Assembly: GCF_000685965.1 (NCBI RefSeq)
Contig: NZ_JMLE01000010.1
Location: forward strand, 62,001-126,000
Source: Arthrobacter sp. UNC362MFTsu5.1
Lineage (GTDB): Bacteria; Actinomycetota; Actinomycetes; Actinomycetales; Micrococcaceae
Length of the DNA: 64,000 nucleotides
Direction of reading: 5' to 3'
The position numbers and the translations under genes were made by a program. Positions 8,176 to 16,507 of this stretch are shown in pieces; position 1 is the stretch's first letter; the number at the start of each line of letters is the position of its first letter. The notes under the pieces were generated by a model, which did not search any database, was not told the DNA's origin, and saw nothing but the letters and a program-made list of their open reading frames with translations.

Positions 8176-9462
8176 TCAGTGCCGGCGCTGAACGGACTGC
8201 TCGGCTGGCTGCTCAATGGCCTGCTCCTCGGTAACGGCGTCGCCCGGCCCGGAAGCGGTCTTCCGGGGCCAGGACAGGAAGGCTCCTGCACTGCCAAGTA
8301 TCGCAAGGATTGTCAGCGCCGCGGCAGCCCAGCCCAACCCGGCGGCAGCGCCGATCCAGCCCGCCACCGGATAGCTGAGGAGGTAGCAGGCATGGGAGAG
8401 CGAGAACTGGGCCGTGAAAACGTACGGGAGCGTGTTCTCCGTGGCAGCTTCCCGTAGCAAGCGGGAGGACGGCGTGGTGACGGCGGACGTGGCGGCTCCG
8501 AGCACAACCCACAGCCCCAGCAGCGGCCACCAGGCCGCGCCCTCCGATGCCAGGAACATCACCGCGGCGGCGCCGGCCAGCGCCGGCGGAATCAGGGCGG
8601 CGCCGGTCAGCATGACGGCACGATCGCCGAAGCGGTCCAGGATCCTCGGGACGGTCAGGGCGACAGCCATGGACCCGGCACCGAAGCAGGCAAGGGCGAC
8701 GGCGAGATCGGATCCGGGACGGTGCAGGACGTCCCGCACGTAGACCACGGTATTGACCAGCACGAGGGCCGTCGGCGCGGCCACCGCCAGGTTCAGTGCC
8801 AGCAGGGACCTCAGCCTCCGATGGCGCCAAAAGATCCGCGTTCCCAGGGTGGTCCGGTGCCACAAGGACGGCCAGGCTTCACCGGGCGCGCCGGGCCGGG
8901 GTACGGCCGTAACGGCAACCAGGGTCGCGGAGATCAGGAACCCGGCCACAGTGCCGATGAACAGCTCGTGGTAACTCATCACGGTCAGCAGCATCGCGGC
9001 CGCGGCCGGGCTGACCAGGGCTTCCAAGTCGTAGGCGAGCCGGGACAGCGAAAGGGCGTAGGTGTAGTCCCGGGGATCCTTCAGGATGAGCGGGATCAAC
9101 GACTGGAACGCCGGGGTGAATGTTGCGGACGCGGACTGAAGCAGGAAGATCACCGCATAGATCTGCCACGTTTCCGTGATGAACGGCAGGCACAGGGCCA
9201 TGGCCGCCCGGACCAGGTCAGCCCCGATCAGCACCGGCTTCTTCGGCAGGCGGGCCACGAGGGCGGTGATCACCGGGGCGAGGCCAACATAGGCCAGCAT
9301 TTTGATGGTGAGGGCAGTTCCCAGGACGGCCCCGGCGTGGCTTCCGGCAAGATCATAGGCGAGTAGCCCCAGGGCGATGGTCAGCAGGCCCGTCCCCGCC
9401 AGGGCTACGATCTGGGCGCCGAACATTCGCGCAAAGACTCTGTTCCGAAGGGCCGTCAGCAT
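8176..9462 (-). CDS. MFS transporter (efflux type)
   Basis: A 428-residue, roughly twelve-helix major facilitator. The start MLTALRNRVFARMF is preceded by AGGAA. It resembles drug or metal efflux facilitators of the NreB/EntS type: charged loop LPKKPVLIGADLVRA, RHRRLRSLLALN before helix 7, and the ILDRFGDRAVMLTG motif. Its pairing with a downstream ArsR gene suggests metal or toxic-ion export. The substrate is unknown. Confidence 0.82.
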   Translation of the reverse strand: MLTALRNRVFARMFGAQIVALAGTGLLTIALGLLAYDLAGSHAGAVLGTALTIKMLAYVGLAPVITALVARLPKKPVLIGADLVRAAMALCLPFITETWQIYAVIFLLQSASATFTPAFQSLIPLILKDPRDYTYALSLSRLAYDLEALVSPAAAAMLLTVMSYHELFIGTVAGFLISATLVAVTAVPRPGAPGEAWPSLWHRTTLGTRIFWRHRRLRSLLALNLAVAAPTALVLVNTVVYVRDVLHRPGSDLAVALACFGAGSMAVALTVPRILDRFGDRAVMLTGAALIPPALAGAAAVMFLASEGAAWWPLLGLWVVLGAATSAVTTPSSRLLREAATENTLPYVFTAQFSLSHACYLLSYPVAGWIGAAAGLGWAAAALTILAILGSAGAFLSWPRKTASGPGDAVTEEQAIEQPAEQSVQRRH

Positions 9463-9473
9463 TTCACATTCCT

Positions 9474-9505
9474 CAAGTGCACACGTGCACCAGTGTGCAC
9501 ACTTG
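9474..9505. promoter_or_regulatory. Imperfect inverted repeat, candidate ArsR operator
   Basis: CAAGTG-CACAC on the left is matched by CACACTTG on the right, with a two-base bulge, inside a stretch dense in GTGCAC/GTGTGCAC. It lies 12-43 bases upstream of the MFS start, where an ArsR-type repressor of the MFS-arsR operon would be expected to bind. Confidence 0.55.
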
Positions 9506-9550
9506 AAGTCTAGCCCTGCGGCCGCGGGAACACCCGCCTCAAGAACCGGC

Positions 9551-10840
9551 CTAGCGAGACACGGGCTTGTGATCGCCGCCGCGCATCCGGACAGCGACCA
9601 CAATCCCGGACACCCCGGTCAGGACGGCGACGACGGCGACCGCCGCGGGAATGCCAAAGGCATCGGCGATGATGCCGGACAACAGGGCACCGACGGCGAA
9701 GCCGCCGTCGCGCCACAGCCGGTAGATCCCCACCGACCTGGCCCGCCATTCGGGGTGGGCAACGTCGCCGATTGCGGCCAGCAATGTTGGGTAGACCATG
9801 GCAGTGCCTGCGCCAAGCAACACTGCCGCGGCCAGCCAGGTTTCGAAGCCTGCACCGAAGGCCACCATGCCGAGGGCGATTGCCTGCACCAGCATGCCGC
9901 CGACGATCAGGGGCTTGCGTCCGATCCGGTCCGACAGCGCGCCAGTCACCAGCTGGCCGGCACCCCATACGGCCGGGTACACGGCCGCGAGGATGCCGAT
10001 GCGTTCAATCGTCAATCCGGCGGCCGCAAAGAGGACGGGGAACAGGCCCCAGGCCAGGCCGTCATTGAGGTTGTTGACCATGCCCGCCTGGCTCACGGAC
10101 GATAGCGACCTGTCGCGGAAGCTTGTCAGCGTGAACACTTCACGGTTGCCCAGCTGCGCGTGCGCCCCCTCATGGACTGCCACGTGGCCGACGGCCTCGG
10201 CCCTGGCGTGGTGATGGGTCTCCCGCACGGAGAACACGGAAAGGCCCAGGCCGACGGCGATGAACGCAGCGCCCAGCAGGAAGGGGCCCGGACGCAGCCC
10301 GTAGGTGGAGGCGATGTAGCCGGTGGCCAGTGCGGTCCCGGCGACGCCGAGGTAGCCGGCCGCCTCGTTGAGGCCCATCGCCAGGCCGCGGCGAGAGGGG
10401 CCCACGAGGTCCATCTTCATCATCACCGTGGTGGACCAGGTCAGTCCCTGGCTGATGCCGAGGACGACGTTGGCCGCCACGATCCACCCCCACGACGGCC
10501 CGAAGATCAGCATCAGCGGCACGGGCAGCGCGATCAGCCAGCCTGCCACGAGGACCGGCTTGCGGCCGTAACGGTCTGACAAGGTGCCGGCGAAGTAGTT
10601 GGTGGCGGCTTTGGCCACGCCGAACGCCAGGATGTAAGTCAAGGCACTGGTGTACAGGTCCTGCTTGAAGACTTCTCCTGCAAGCAGGGGCAGCACGGTC
10701 CTCTCCTGCCCCAGCGTTCCGCCAACCAGGGCATTGACTGCCACCAGCATCATGAACTGGGCAAGGTTCTGCCGCAGGCCCAGGGTTATCGCATCACTGG
10801 CGCGGGGGCGCCGCTGCGGGAAGGGACTTCCGGATGTCAT
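9551..10840 (-). CDS. MFS transporter
   Basis: A 429-residue major facilitator of about 12 helices. Both halves carry the loop-2 motif: GTLSDRYGRKPVLVAG and GALSDRIGRKPLIVGG. The start MTSGSPFPQRR follows AGGA; a longer frame upstream lacks typical codon use. The central loop is His-rich (RETHHHARAEAVGHVAVHEGAH), which might bind a metal. It lies downstream of the cstR-DUF302 genes on the same strand with a 249-bp gap, so it may have its own promoter. Substrate unknown. Confidence 0.82.
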   Translation of the reverse strand: MTSGSPFPQRRPRASDAITLGLRQNLAQFMMLVAVNALVGGTLGQERTVLPLLAGEVFKQDLYTSALTYILAFGVAKAATNYFAGTLSDRYGRKPVLVAGWLIALPVPLMLIFGPSWGWIVAANVVLGISQGLTWSTTVMMKMDLVGPSRRGLAMGLNEAAGYLGVAGTALATGYIASTYGLRPGPFLLGAAFIAVGLGLSVFSVRETHHHARAEAVGHVAVHEGAHAQLGNREVFTLTSFRDRSLSSVSQAGMVNNLNDGLAWGLFPVLFAAAGLTIERIGILAAVYPAVWGAGQLVTGALSDRIGRKPLIVGGMLVQAIALGMVAFGAGFETWLAAAVLLGAGTAMVYPTLLAAIGDVAHPEWRARSVGIYRLWRDGGFAVGALLSGIIADAFGIPAAVAVVAVLTGVSGIVVAVRMRGGDHKPVSR

Positions 10841-11089
10841 GGTTTGGTTCCTGGGGATGGGGCAGCCCACTGACTGGGCGCGCAGCGGAGGTGGGCAGCG
10901 AAGGAGAATTGGCGCCGCGCGACCGCCGGGCATCCCGCCCCACAGCGTAATCACGCCGTTCGAAAGGGCCGACGGCGACTGGGGACAGCCCGGGTCTCAG
11001 CGGGCTTTTCGCCGCCGGCCCCATAACAATTTTAGGAGATTACACCCCGCCGCGTGCGAGTGGACGCTACCCGTTTTCCCTCGGTTCCG
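10841..11089. other. Intergenic, no gene seen
   Basis: A leader-length gap of 249 bp upstream of the minus-strand MFS gene. An AT-rich patch near 11022-11040 is the likeliest promoter position. No riboswitch consensus was recognised. Confidence 0.4.
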
Positions 11090-11371
11090 TCAGGCAGACT
11101 TGGTCCCGGCCACGCGGCCGGCTGCACGGGCGGAGCGGTTCCGCCACCAGCGGCGGACGAGGTCAACCATGGCCAGGAGTCCCGCGAGCGGCGACAGGAC
11201 GGCGGCGGCGTAGACGAAGAGCAGCCACGTGAGTGTTGCAATGGGCGGCTGGTTCGTGCTGAGAAGTGACAGGCCGCCGAAGAAGGCGACCGTCCAGAAA
11301 AGCACTACACCAAAGAGCACCGCCGCAGCAGGGAAATACTCGTTTGTCACTACGGTCATCACAGTGTTCAA
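11090..11371 (-). CDS. Small two-helix membrane protein
   Basis: A 93-residue product with two hydrophobic segments (about residues 13-35 and 46-69) and a basic C-terminal tail (RRWWRNRSARAAGR). The TTG start at 11371 is supported by a near-perfect AGGAGGA six bases upstream; an in-frame ATG four codons later lacks one. No known family was recognised. It lies between the DUF302 gene and an MFS gene on the same strand, so it may belong to the cstR transcript. Confidence 0.65.
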   Translation of the reverse strand: MNTVMTVVTNEYFPAAAVLFGVVLFWTVAFFGGLSLLSTNQPPIATLTWLLFVYAAAVLSPLAGLLAMVDLVRRWWRNRSARAAGRVAGTKSA

Positions 11372-11526
11372 TGCTCTTCCTCCTGACTCGTTTGGCGCCG
11401 GACATCACCGCGTCAATCTCAGTATGAAGGCAGCGAATGCAGGATCCCGGCAGGACGCAGAAAGCGTGACGAAAATAACCTCGGCCCACGCCCTGGCCCG
11501 CCTTGCCAGAGCCTTTTCGCCGCCGC

Positions 11527-11946
11527 CTACACTGCCCTTTGCGCCTCCAGGGCGGCCAGCGCGGCGCGCAGCCGGGCGTCGGCGTCGTTTGCCACGTCCT
11601 GCACCTCCGGACTGCCGCTGAGTTGCACCATGGTCTGCGGATCTATGGCCTGGATGGTGGTCACCTCGGCATCCTTGCCGCGGCGCACCACCACATTGCA
11701 CGGCAGCAGCGCGCCAAGGTCCGGCTCGGCGGCAAGCGCACGGCTGGCCAGGGCAGGGTTGCAGGCACCCAGGATGACGTAGTCGCCAAGCGCGTCGGCG
11801 GCTTCGGCGCCGAGCTTGGCCTCGAAGGTCGCACGGACATTGATCTCGGACAGAATGCCGAAACCTTGTCCGGCGAGCGCTTCTCGCGTCCGTTCGACGG
11901 CGTCGCTCCAGGACAGCGGGACGGTGACAGTGTGGGTGTAGGTCAT
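11527..11946 (-). CDS. DUF302 domain protein
   Basis: 139 residues with the DUF302 pattern: SWSDAVERTREALAGQGFGILSEINVRATFEAKLG, then YVILGACNPALASRALAAEPDLGALLPCNVVVR. DUF302 proteins have no established enzymatic role but are often found near metal or sulfur stress genes. The two conserved Cys residues (GACNP and LLPCN) are present. The gene lies 60 bases downstream of the cstR-like regulator, so it should be co-transcribed from the operator region and be part of the sulfide/persulfide response. Confidence 0.85.
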   Translation of the reverse strand: MTYTHTVTVPLSWSDAVERTREALAGQGFGILSEINVRATFEAKLGAEAADALGDYVILGACNPALASRALAAEPDLGALLPCNVVVRRGKDAEVTTIQAIDPQTMVQLSGSPEVQDVANDADARLRAALAALEAQRAV

Positions 11947-12006
11947 GGGGTCTCCTATTTTTTTGACGAATGGCTTTGCATCGGCGGTTGGCGGCTTGAA
12001 TGCGGG

Positions 12007-12264
12007 TCAGGCCAGGGACAGGAAGAGCTTTTCCAGGTCCCTGGTGTTCATGCTTGCGTCCTTGCGGACGATGCATTGCTCAAGGCCGCTGGCAATGATG
12101 GCAAATCCCGCACGGTCCAGCGCCTTCGAGACGGCAGCGAGTTGAGTGACGATGTCCTTGCAGTCGCGCCCTTCTTCCAGCATTCGGGTCACCGCGGACA
12201 GCTGCCCCTGGGCTCGCTTGAGCCGGTTGATGACCGGGATGAGGTCGGTTGAATCGAGTTCCAT
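12007..12264 (-). CDS. cstR: CsoR/CstR-family persulfide-type regulator
   Basis: An 85-residue all-helical DUF156 repressor. CsoR copper sensors use Cys36, His61 and Cys65. Here Cys35 and Cys64 are present, but the position four before Cys64 is Gly60 (sequence ASGLEQC), so the copper-binding His is missing. The Cys-Cys spacing of 29 equals that of the persulfide sensor CstR (Cys31/Cys60). It diverges from a rhodanese/TauE/persulfide dioxygenase operon, and GC-rich CsoR-type palindromes lie in between. The start ATGGAACTCG is chosen because family members begin directly before the first helix. Naming it cstR is an inference from residues plus context. Confidence 0.82.
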   Translation of the reverse strand: MELDSTDLIPVINRLKRAQGQLSAVTRMLEEGRDCKDIVTQLAAVSKALDRAGFAIIASGLEQCIVRKDASMNTRDLEKLFLSLA

Positions 12265-12300
12265 GATGCCTCCGATAAGGGGTTGGTTGAGTCCAAGACT

Positions 12301-12359
12301 ATACCCCCGGGGGTGTTTTTGACTACCCCTGGGGGTATCTGTAATACTCGGTGGGGTAT
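12301..12359. promoter_or_regulatory. CstR/CsoR-type operator cluster
   Basis: Two palindromes of the form TACCCC-GGGGTA occupy the divergent gap: ATACCCCCGGGGGTGT at 12301-12316 and TACCCCTGGGGGTA at 12324-12337. A half site, GGGGTAT, follows at 12353-12359. The layout fits control of both cstR-DUF302 and the rhodanese operon. A matching full site lies in front of the dioxygenase gene at 14990-15005. Confidence 0.8.
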
Positions 12360-12394
12360 CCAGCTTTCGGCTGATTCGCTTTGAAAGGACATCC

Positions 12395-13039
12395 ATGACA
12401 CGCCCCTCCGCCTCCGCTTCACCAGCCGCCCCCTCAGTCACCGCCCTGGACCCGCAAACGCTGCAGAGCTGGTTTCAGGAACACAAGGACCTCGTGGTGA
12501 TCGACGTACGCTCGGCCGCAGAATTCGAGTCCCTGCACATCCGCGGTTCGTACAACGTTCCGCTTCCGTTGCTTTCCGAGCACACCGACGAACTTGCCGC
12601 CCGTCTCGGAAGCCGCGTTGTTCTCGTCTGCCAGTCCGGCGCACGGGCAGAGCAGGCACGGCAGCGACTCGGCGGAGCAGGCATCGCCACCGCCTATGTC
12701 CTGACCGGCGGCGTGCCGGGCTTCGCGGCCGCCGGCGGCGACGTTGTCCGCGGCAAGGCCCGCTGGGACCTGGAGCGCCAGGTCCGCCTCGCTGCCGGGT
12801 CCCTAGTGGTGCTGGGACTGGCCGGCGGGAAATTCGTCTCGCCCAAGATCCGACTGCTCGCGGGCGCCATCGGCACGGGCCTGACCTTCTCGGCCGCGAC
12901 CAATACCTGCGCCATGGGCCAGGCGATCTCGGCTATGCCATGGAACAGGGCGGCGAAGGAGCCCACCCGCGAATCCGCCATCCTGCAGCTGCCCGCCGCG
13001 GTGGAGCAGACCGATCAGGGCCGGACACAGGCGGCATGA
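12395..13039 (+). CDS. Rhodanese-DUF2892 membrane sulfurtransferase (YgaP-like)
   Basis: 214 residues. The rhodanese domain spans about 15-115 with active-site loop CQSGARA (Cys79). It is followed by a DUF2892 region with two hydrophobic segments (about 130-170) and the conserved NTCAMG. This is the architecture of YgaP, a membrane-anchored thiosulfate/persulfide sulfurtransferase. It is the first gene of the plus-strand operon, and its stop overlaps the tauE start (ATGA). Probable role: accept sulfane sulfur and pass it on at the membrane. Confidence 0.9.
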   Translation: MTRPSASASPAAPSVTALDPQTLQSWFQEHKDLVVIDVRSAAEFESLHIRGSYNVPLPLLSEHTDELAARLGSRVVLVCQSGARAEQARQRLGGAGIATAYVLTGGVPGFAAAGGDVVRGKARWDLERQVRLAAGSLVVLGLAGGKFVSPKIRLLAGAIGTGLTFSAATNTCAMGQAISAMPWNRAAKEPTRESAILQLPAAVEQTDQGRTQAA

Positions 13040-13794
13040 TTCCAGCCTTGGCACTGGGGCTGCTCGTCGGGATTGTGCTCGGGGTGGTCGGGGGCGGCGG
13101 GTCCATCATCGCCGTCCCTGCCCTGGTCTACGGAGTGGGCCTGAGCCCCGCGGAGGCCATCCCTGCCTCCCTGCTGGTAGTCGGCCTCTCTTCGCTGGCG
13201 GCACTCCTGCCCCGGTTCCGCGAAGGCATCAACTGGCCCGTTGTCCTACTGGTCGGCGCCGCCGGCATTCCGGCGGCGTGGGGAGGCGCGGCCGTGGGTC
13301 GCCTCCTGGATCCGAACGTATTGATGCTCGCATTCGCGGGCATCATGGTGGTTGCCGGCATCCGCATGCTGATGCGCACCAGCGAAGTAGAGGGAACTTG
13401 CAGCACCGGACCCGCCCGGGCCTTCCGCTCCTGCGCCCCCAAGGCGGTCGGAGTCGGACTGCTGGTCGGCTTCCTCACCGGATTGTTGGGAGTCGGCGGC
13501 GGATTTCTCATCACGCCGGCCCTCACCCTCTTCCTGGGGCTGCGCATGAAGCAGGCCGTCGCATCGTCCCTGGCCATCATTGTCATCAACTCCGCGGCAG
13601 GCTTCGGGGCCCACGCCGCCGGCTTCACCATCGAGTGGTCAACGGTCCTGGCCTTCACGGTCCCCGCAATCCTGGGCTCACTCGCCGCAGCGCGTCTGGC
13701 CCGTTTCCTCAAGGACAGGCACGTCCGCGTCTCGTTTGCTGTTCTGATTTTCGCCGTCGCCGCCTGGGTTACGGCAAGCACCGTCACAGCCTGA
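13036..13794 (+). CDS. TauE/SafE-family sulfur anion transporter
   Basis: A 252-residue polytopic protein of about eight helices, with the paired TauE motifs GIVLGVVGGGGSIIAVPAL near the N terminus and GFLTGLLGVGGGFLITPAL at mid-length. Members export or import sulfite, sulfoacetate or thiosulfate; in the staphylococcal cst locus a TauE protein accompanies CstA and CstB. It is coupled to the preceding rhodanese by an ATGA overlap. Export of sulfite or thiosulfate made during persulfide oxidation is the likely task. Confidence 0.88.
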   Translation: MIPALALGLLVGIVLGVVGGGGSIIAVPALVYGVGLSPAEAIPASLLVVGLSSLAALLPRFREGINWPVVLLVGAAGIPAAWGGAAVGRLLDPNVLMLAFAGIMVVAGIRMLMRTSEVEGTCSTGPARAFRSCAPKAVGVGLLVGFLTGLLGVGGGFLITPALTLFLGLRMKQAVASSLAIIVINSAAGFGAHAAGFTIEWSTVLAFTVPAILGSLAAARLARFLKDRHVRVSFAVLIFAVAAWVTASTVTA

Positions 13795-13840
13795 CCGGCA
13801 TCCGCCGATCCGGCCCCCGTCCCGCAAAAGGAGTACCCGA

Positions 13841-14182
13841 ATGGGCTTCATCAACTCGCTGAAGAAGGCTTTCAGCAAACCCTATAAAACCGTCTCAGTG
13901 GCCGAAGCCAAGGAGCTCCTCGCATCCCGGGCGGTACTGATTGACGTCCGTTCCGCGCAGGAATGGCGGAGCGGACACGCACTTCAGGCCAAGCACCTGC
14001 CCCTGGACAGACTGCAGACCGGCGCAGCCGGCTTGCAGAAGGGCCGGCCAGTCGTCGCGATGTGCCAGTCGGGAGTCCGTTCGGCGTCAGCCGCGCGGCT
14101 GCTCGCCAGCCAGGGCTACGAAGCGTATTCGCTCCGCGGCGGCATCGGGGCCTGGCGCCAGGCCGGCGAACCGGTCCGCTGA
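13841..14182 (+). CDS. Single-domain rhodanese
   Basis: 113 residues with the rhodanese active-site loop CQSGVRS (Cys75) and LIDVRSAQEW near residue 35. The N-terminal MGFINSLKKAFSKP is an amphipathic, basic extension that could hold the protein at the membrane. An AAAAGGAG ribosome site lies upstream. It is one of three separate rhodaneses in the operon, probably relaying persulfide sulfur. Confidence 0.88.
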   Translation: MGFINSLKKAFSKPYKTVSVAEAKELLASRAVLIDVRSAQEWRSGHALQAKHLPLDRLQTGAAGLQKGRPVVAMCQSGVRSASAARLLASQGYEAYSLRGGIGAWRQAGEPVR

Positions 14183-14216
14183 ACACTCAACCCACACTCC
14201 GGAAAGGAACCCCGCC

Positions 14217-14528
14217 GTGGCAGAAATTACCGTCACCGAAACCGAGCTGCAGCGCGCCAGCGCCCAAATCCTCGACGTCCGCGAAGACTTCGAAGTCATC
14301 GAAGGCATGATCCCTGGCGCCCTGCACATCCCCATGGGGCAGCTGCAGGCCCGCCTGTCCGAGCTGGACCCCAATGTTCAGGTCATTGTGGTCTGCCGCA
14401 GCGGCAACCGCAGCGCCCGGGTGGCAGATGCCCTCAATGCCGCCGGATTCAGCGCGGACACGATGACCGGCGGCATGATCGCATGGAGCCGCGCAGGACT
14501 CCCCACCCGCTCCACCAGCCACAAGTAA
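14217..14528 (+). CDS. Single-domain rhodanese
   Basis: 103 residues from a GTG start after GGAAAGGA. It has ILDVREDFEVIEGMIPGALHIPMG and the active-site loop CRSGNRS (Cys60). The loop differs from its neighbour (CRSGNRS against CQSGVRS), so the two are not a recent duplication and may prefer different sulfur donors. It sits 34 bases after the previous rhodanese and 11 before thioredoxin. Confidence 0.88.
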   Translation: MAEITVTETELQRASAQILDVREDFEVIEGMIPGALHIPMGQLQARLSELDPNVQVIVVCRSGNRSARVADALNAAGFSADTMTGGMIAWSRAGLPTRSTSHK

Positions 14529-14539
14529 GGAATTCAGCC

Positions 14540-14902
14540 ATGGCAACCATCGACATCACGGAAGAATCGCTTGCCCGGACGCTTGAGGACAACGACATTG
14601 TCTTCATTGATTTCTGGGCCGCCTGGTGCGGCCCCTGCCGCATGTTCGCCCCCACCTACGATGCCGCCTCCCGGAAGCACCCGGACGTCACCTTTGCCAA
14701 GGTGGACACGGAAGCGCAGCAAGGCCTCGCGGCCGCTGCCGGCATCACGCCCATCCCCACGCTGATGGCTTTCCGGGACAGGACGCTGGTTTTCTCCCAG
14801 CCGGGCGCCCTCAACGCGGCAGGGCTGGAACAGGTGATCCAAGGCATCAAGAACCTGGACATGGCCGCAGTCCGTGCGCAGGCGGCGCAGCAGCAGTCCT
14901 GA
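14540..14902 (+). CDS. Thioredoxin
   Basis: 120 residues with a canonical WCGPC active site (Cys30, Cys33), the cis-proline segment ITPIPTLMAF and an extra Ala/Gln-rich tail. The ATG follows AAGGAATT. Because it is embedded among rhodaneses, its likely job is to reduce enzyme persulfides, releasing sulfide or resetting the rhodanese cysteines, rather than general redox control. Confidence 0.92.
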   Translation: MATIDITEESLARTLEDNDIVFIDFWAAWCGPCRMFAPTYDAASRKHPDVTFAKVDTEAQQGLAAAAGITPIPTLMAFRDRTLVFSQPGALNAAGLEQVIQGIKNLDMAAVRAQAAQQQS

Positions 14903-14989
14903 CGAATAGCCGTCAGCCGATGCGCAGTATTTCACGTACCCGCGCAACCCGCTGAGGGTCAAGGAACCACGGCGGCAGACCGTTTGCAT

Positions 14990-15005
14990 ATACCCCCAGG
15001 GGTAT
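14990..15005. promoter_or_regulatory. CstR/CsoR-type operator before cstB
   Basis: The perfect palindrome ATACCCCC-AGGGGTAT closely matches the two sites at 12301-12337. It lies 68 bases upstream of the persulfide dioxygenase ATG and marks an internal, separately controlled promoter. Its recurrence at both operon heads is the main evidence for one regulon. Confidence 0.82.
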
Positions 15006-15072
15006 TATGATTTTGAGTAGACCAACGGGGAACCAGCCAGGAACCCCTCAAACTTTCACGAAGGAGAGCCCC

Positions 15073-16482
15073 ATGCTTCTCGAGCGCATCTACGATGAAG
15101 ACCTCGCCCAGGCCAGCTACCTCATCGGTTGCCAGCGGAAGGGTGAGGCAGTTGTTGTCGACGCCCGCCGCGACATCGACACCTACCGCTCCCTCGCCGC
15201 GGCCAACGGCATGAAGATTGTGGCTGTCACGGAAACCCACATCCACGCCGACTACCTCTCAGGCACCCGCGAACTGGCTGCCGCAACGGGCGCCAAAATT
15301 TACGTCTCCGGCGAAGGCGGCCCGGACTGGCAGTACGGATTCGACGGCGAGCGCCTGTTCGACGGGAGCAAGATCACCATCGGCAACATCACCGTCCAGG
15401 CGCTGCACACCCCGGGGCACACGCCGGAACACCTGTCTTTCCTGATCACGGACGGCGCGTTCAGCTCCGAACCCGGCTACCTGCTTTCCGGGGACTTCGT
15501 ATTCTCCGGTGACCTTGGCCGTCCCGATCTCCTGGACGAGGCCGCAGGTGGCGTGGACACCCGCTTCGAAGGCGCCAGGCAGCTGTTTACCAGCCTGCGT
15601 GACAAGTTCCTCACGCTGCCGGACTTCGTCCAGGTCTACCCGGGGCACGGCGCCGGCAGCGCCTGCGGCAAGGCCCTCGGCGCCATCCCGTCGTCGACAG
15701 TCGGCTACGAGCGGCTGTACGCGTGGTGGGGCCCTTACCTGGCCGCCAACGACGAGCAGGGCTTCATCGACGAACTGCTCGACGGACAGCCCGACGCGCA
15801 CGCCTACTTCGGCCGCATGAAGCGCCAAAACCGCCAGGGCCCTGCCGTCATGGGCGAACGCGCCCCGCTCACGGAACTGGACACGGCCGCCGTCGTCCGC
15901 GACCTGGCGGCGAACAAGGTGACCTTCGTGGACACCCGCCCCAACACCGAGGTGCACCAGGGCACCGTAGCGGGCGCCCTGAACATCCCCGCCGGCAAGT
16001 CCGTTGCGAGCTTCGGAGCATGGGCCTTTGACCCTGAACGGGACAGCCGCCCGCTGGTGCTGCTGGCGTCGGGACAAGAGCAGGCGCAGGCGATGTGGGA
16101 CCACCTGGTCCGCGTCGGTATCGACAACGTGGGCGGCTACGTGACCAGCATCGACGGCCTGCCCGCAGCCACACCGCGCCTGATCCAGCCCGAGGAACTC
16201 GAAGGCTTCGACGCCGCGGTTGTCCTCGACGTCCGCAACCGCACCGAACACACGGCCGGGCACATCCCCGGATCCAAACAGCTCAGCGGGGGCCGGGTCC
16301 TGTGGAACCTGGACCAGCTCCCCACCGGCGGCACCGTCGTGACCTACTGCCAGAGCGGCGTCCGCAGCTCCGTGGCGGCCAGCACGCTGCGCCACGCCGG
16401 GTACGACGTCGTGGAGCTCGACGGCAGCTACGCCGCCTGGGCCGCCCGGGAAGCGTCGCTGCAGTCGGCTTCGGCCCGCTAA
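15073..16482 (+). CDS. cstB: Persulfide dioxygenase-rhodanese fusion (CstB-like)
   Basis: 469 residues, three domains. Residues 1-250 form a non-heme iron metallo-beta-lactamase-fold persulfide dioxygenase, with THIHADYLSG (His56, His58, Asp60), HTPGHTPEH (112-120), SGDFVFSGDLGRPD (Asp141) and GHGAGSACGK (Cys198). Residues about 275-365 resemble a rhodanese but have LLASGQEQ where the active-site Cys should be. Residues about 375-465 are an intact rhodanese (CQSGVRS, Cys426). The dioxygenase / pseudo-rhodanese / rhodanese order is that of CstB from Staphylococcus aureus, which turns low-molecular-weight persulfides into thiosulfate. GGAG precedes the ATG; an operator lies upstream and a terminator downstream. 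Confidence 0.92.
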   Translation: MLLERIYDEDLAQASYLIGCQRKGEAVVVDARRDIDTYRSLAAANGMKIVAVTETHIHADYLSGTRELAAATGAKIYVSGEGGPDWQYGFDGERLFDGSKITIGNITVQALHTPGHTPEHLSFLITDGAFSSEPGYLLSGDFVFSGDLGRPDLLDEAAGGVDTRFEGARQLFTSLRDKFLTLPDFVQVYPGHGAGSACGKALGAIPSSTVGYERLYAWWGPYLAANDEQGFIDELLDGQPDAHAYFGRMKRQNRQGPAVMGERAPLTELDTAAVVRDLAANKVTFVDTRPNTEVHQGTVAGALNIPAGKSVASFGAWAFDPERDSRPLVLLASGQEQAQAMWDHLVRVGIDNVGGYVTSIDGLPAATPRLIQPEELEGFDAAVVLDVRNRTEHTAGHIPGSKQLSGGRVLWNLDQLPTGGTVVTYCQSGVRSSVAASTLRHAGYDVVELDGSYAAWAAREASLQSASAR

Positions 16483-16507
16483 ACCCGGCGCCCGGCCGGA
16501 ACCGCCG

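Noticed and set aside
12007..12264. Regulator as a copper-sensing CsoR
   Set aside because: The His four residues before the second Cys is replaced by Gly, and no copper ATPase or chaperone is adjacent.
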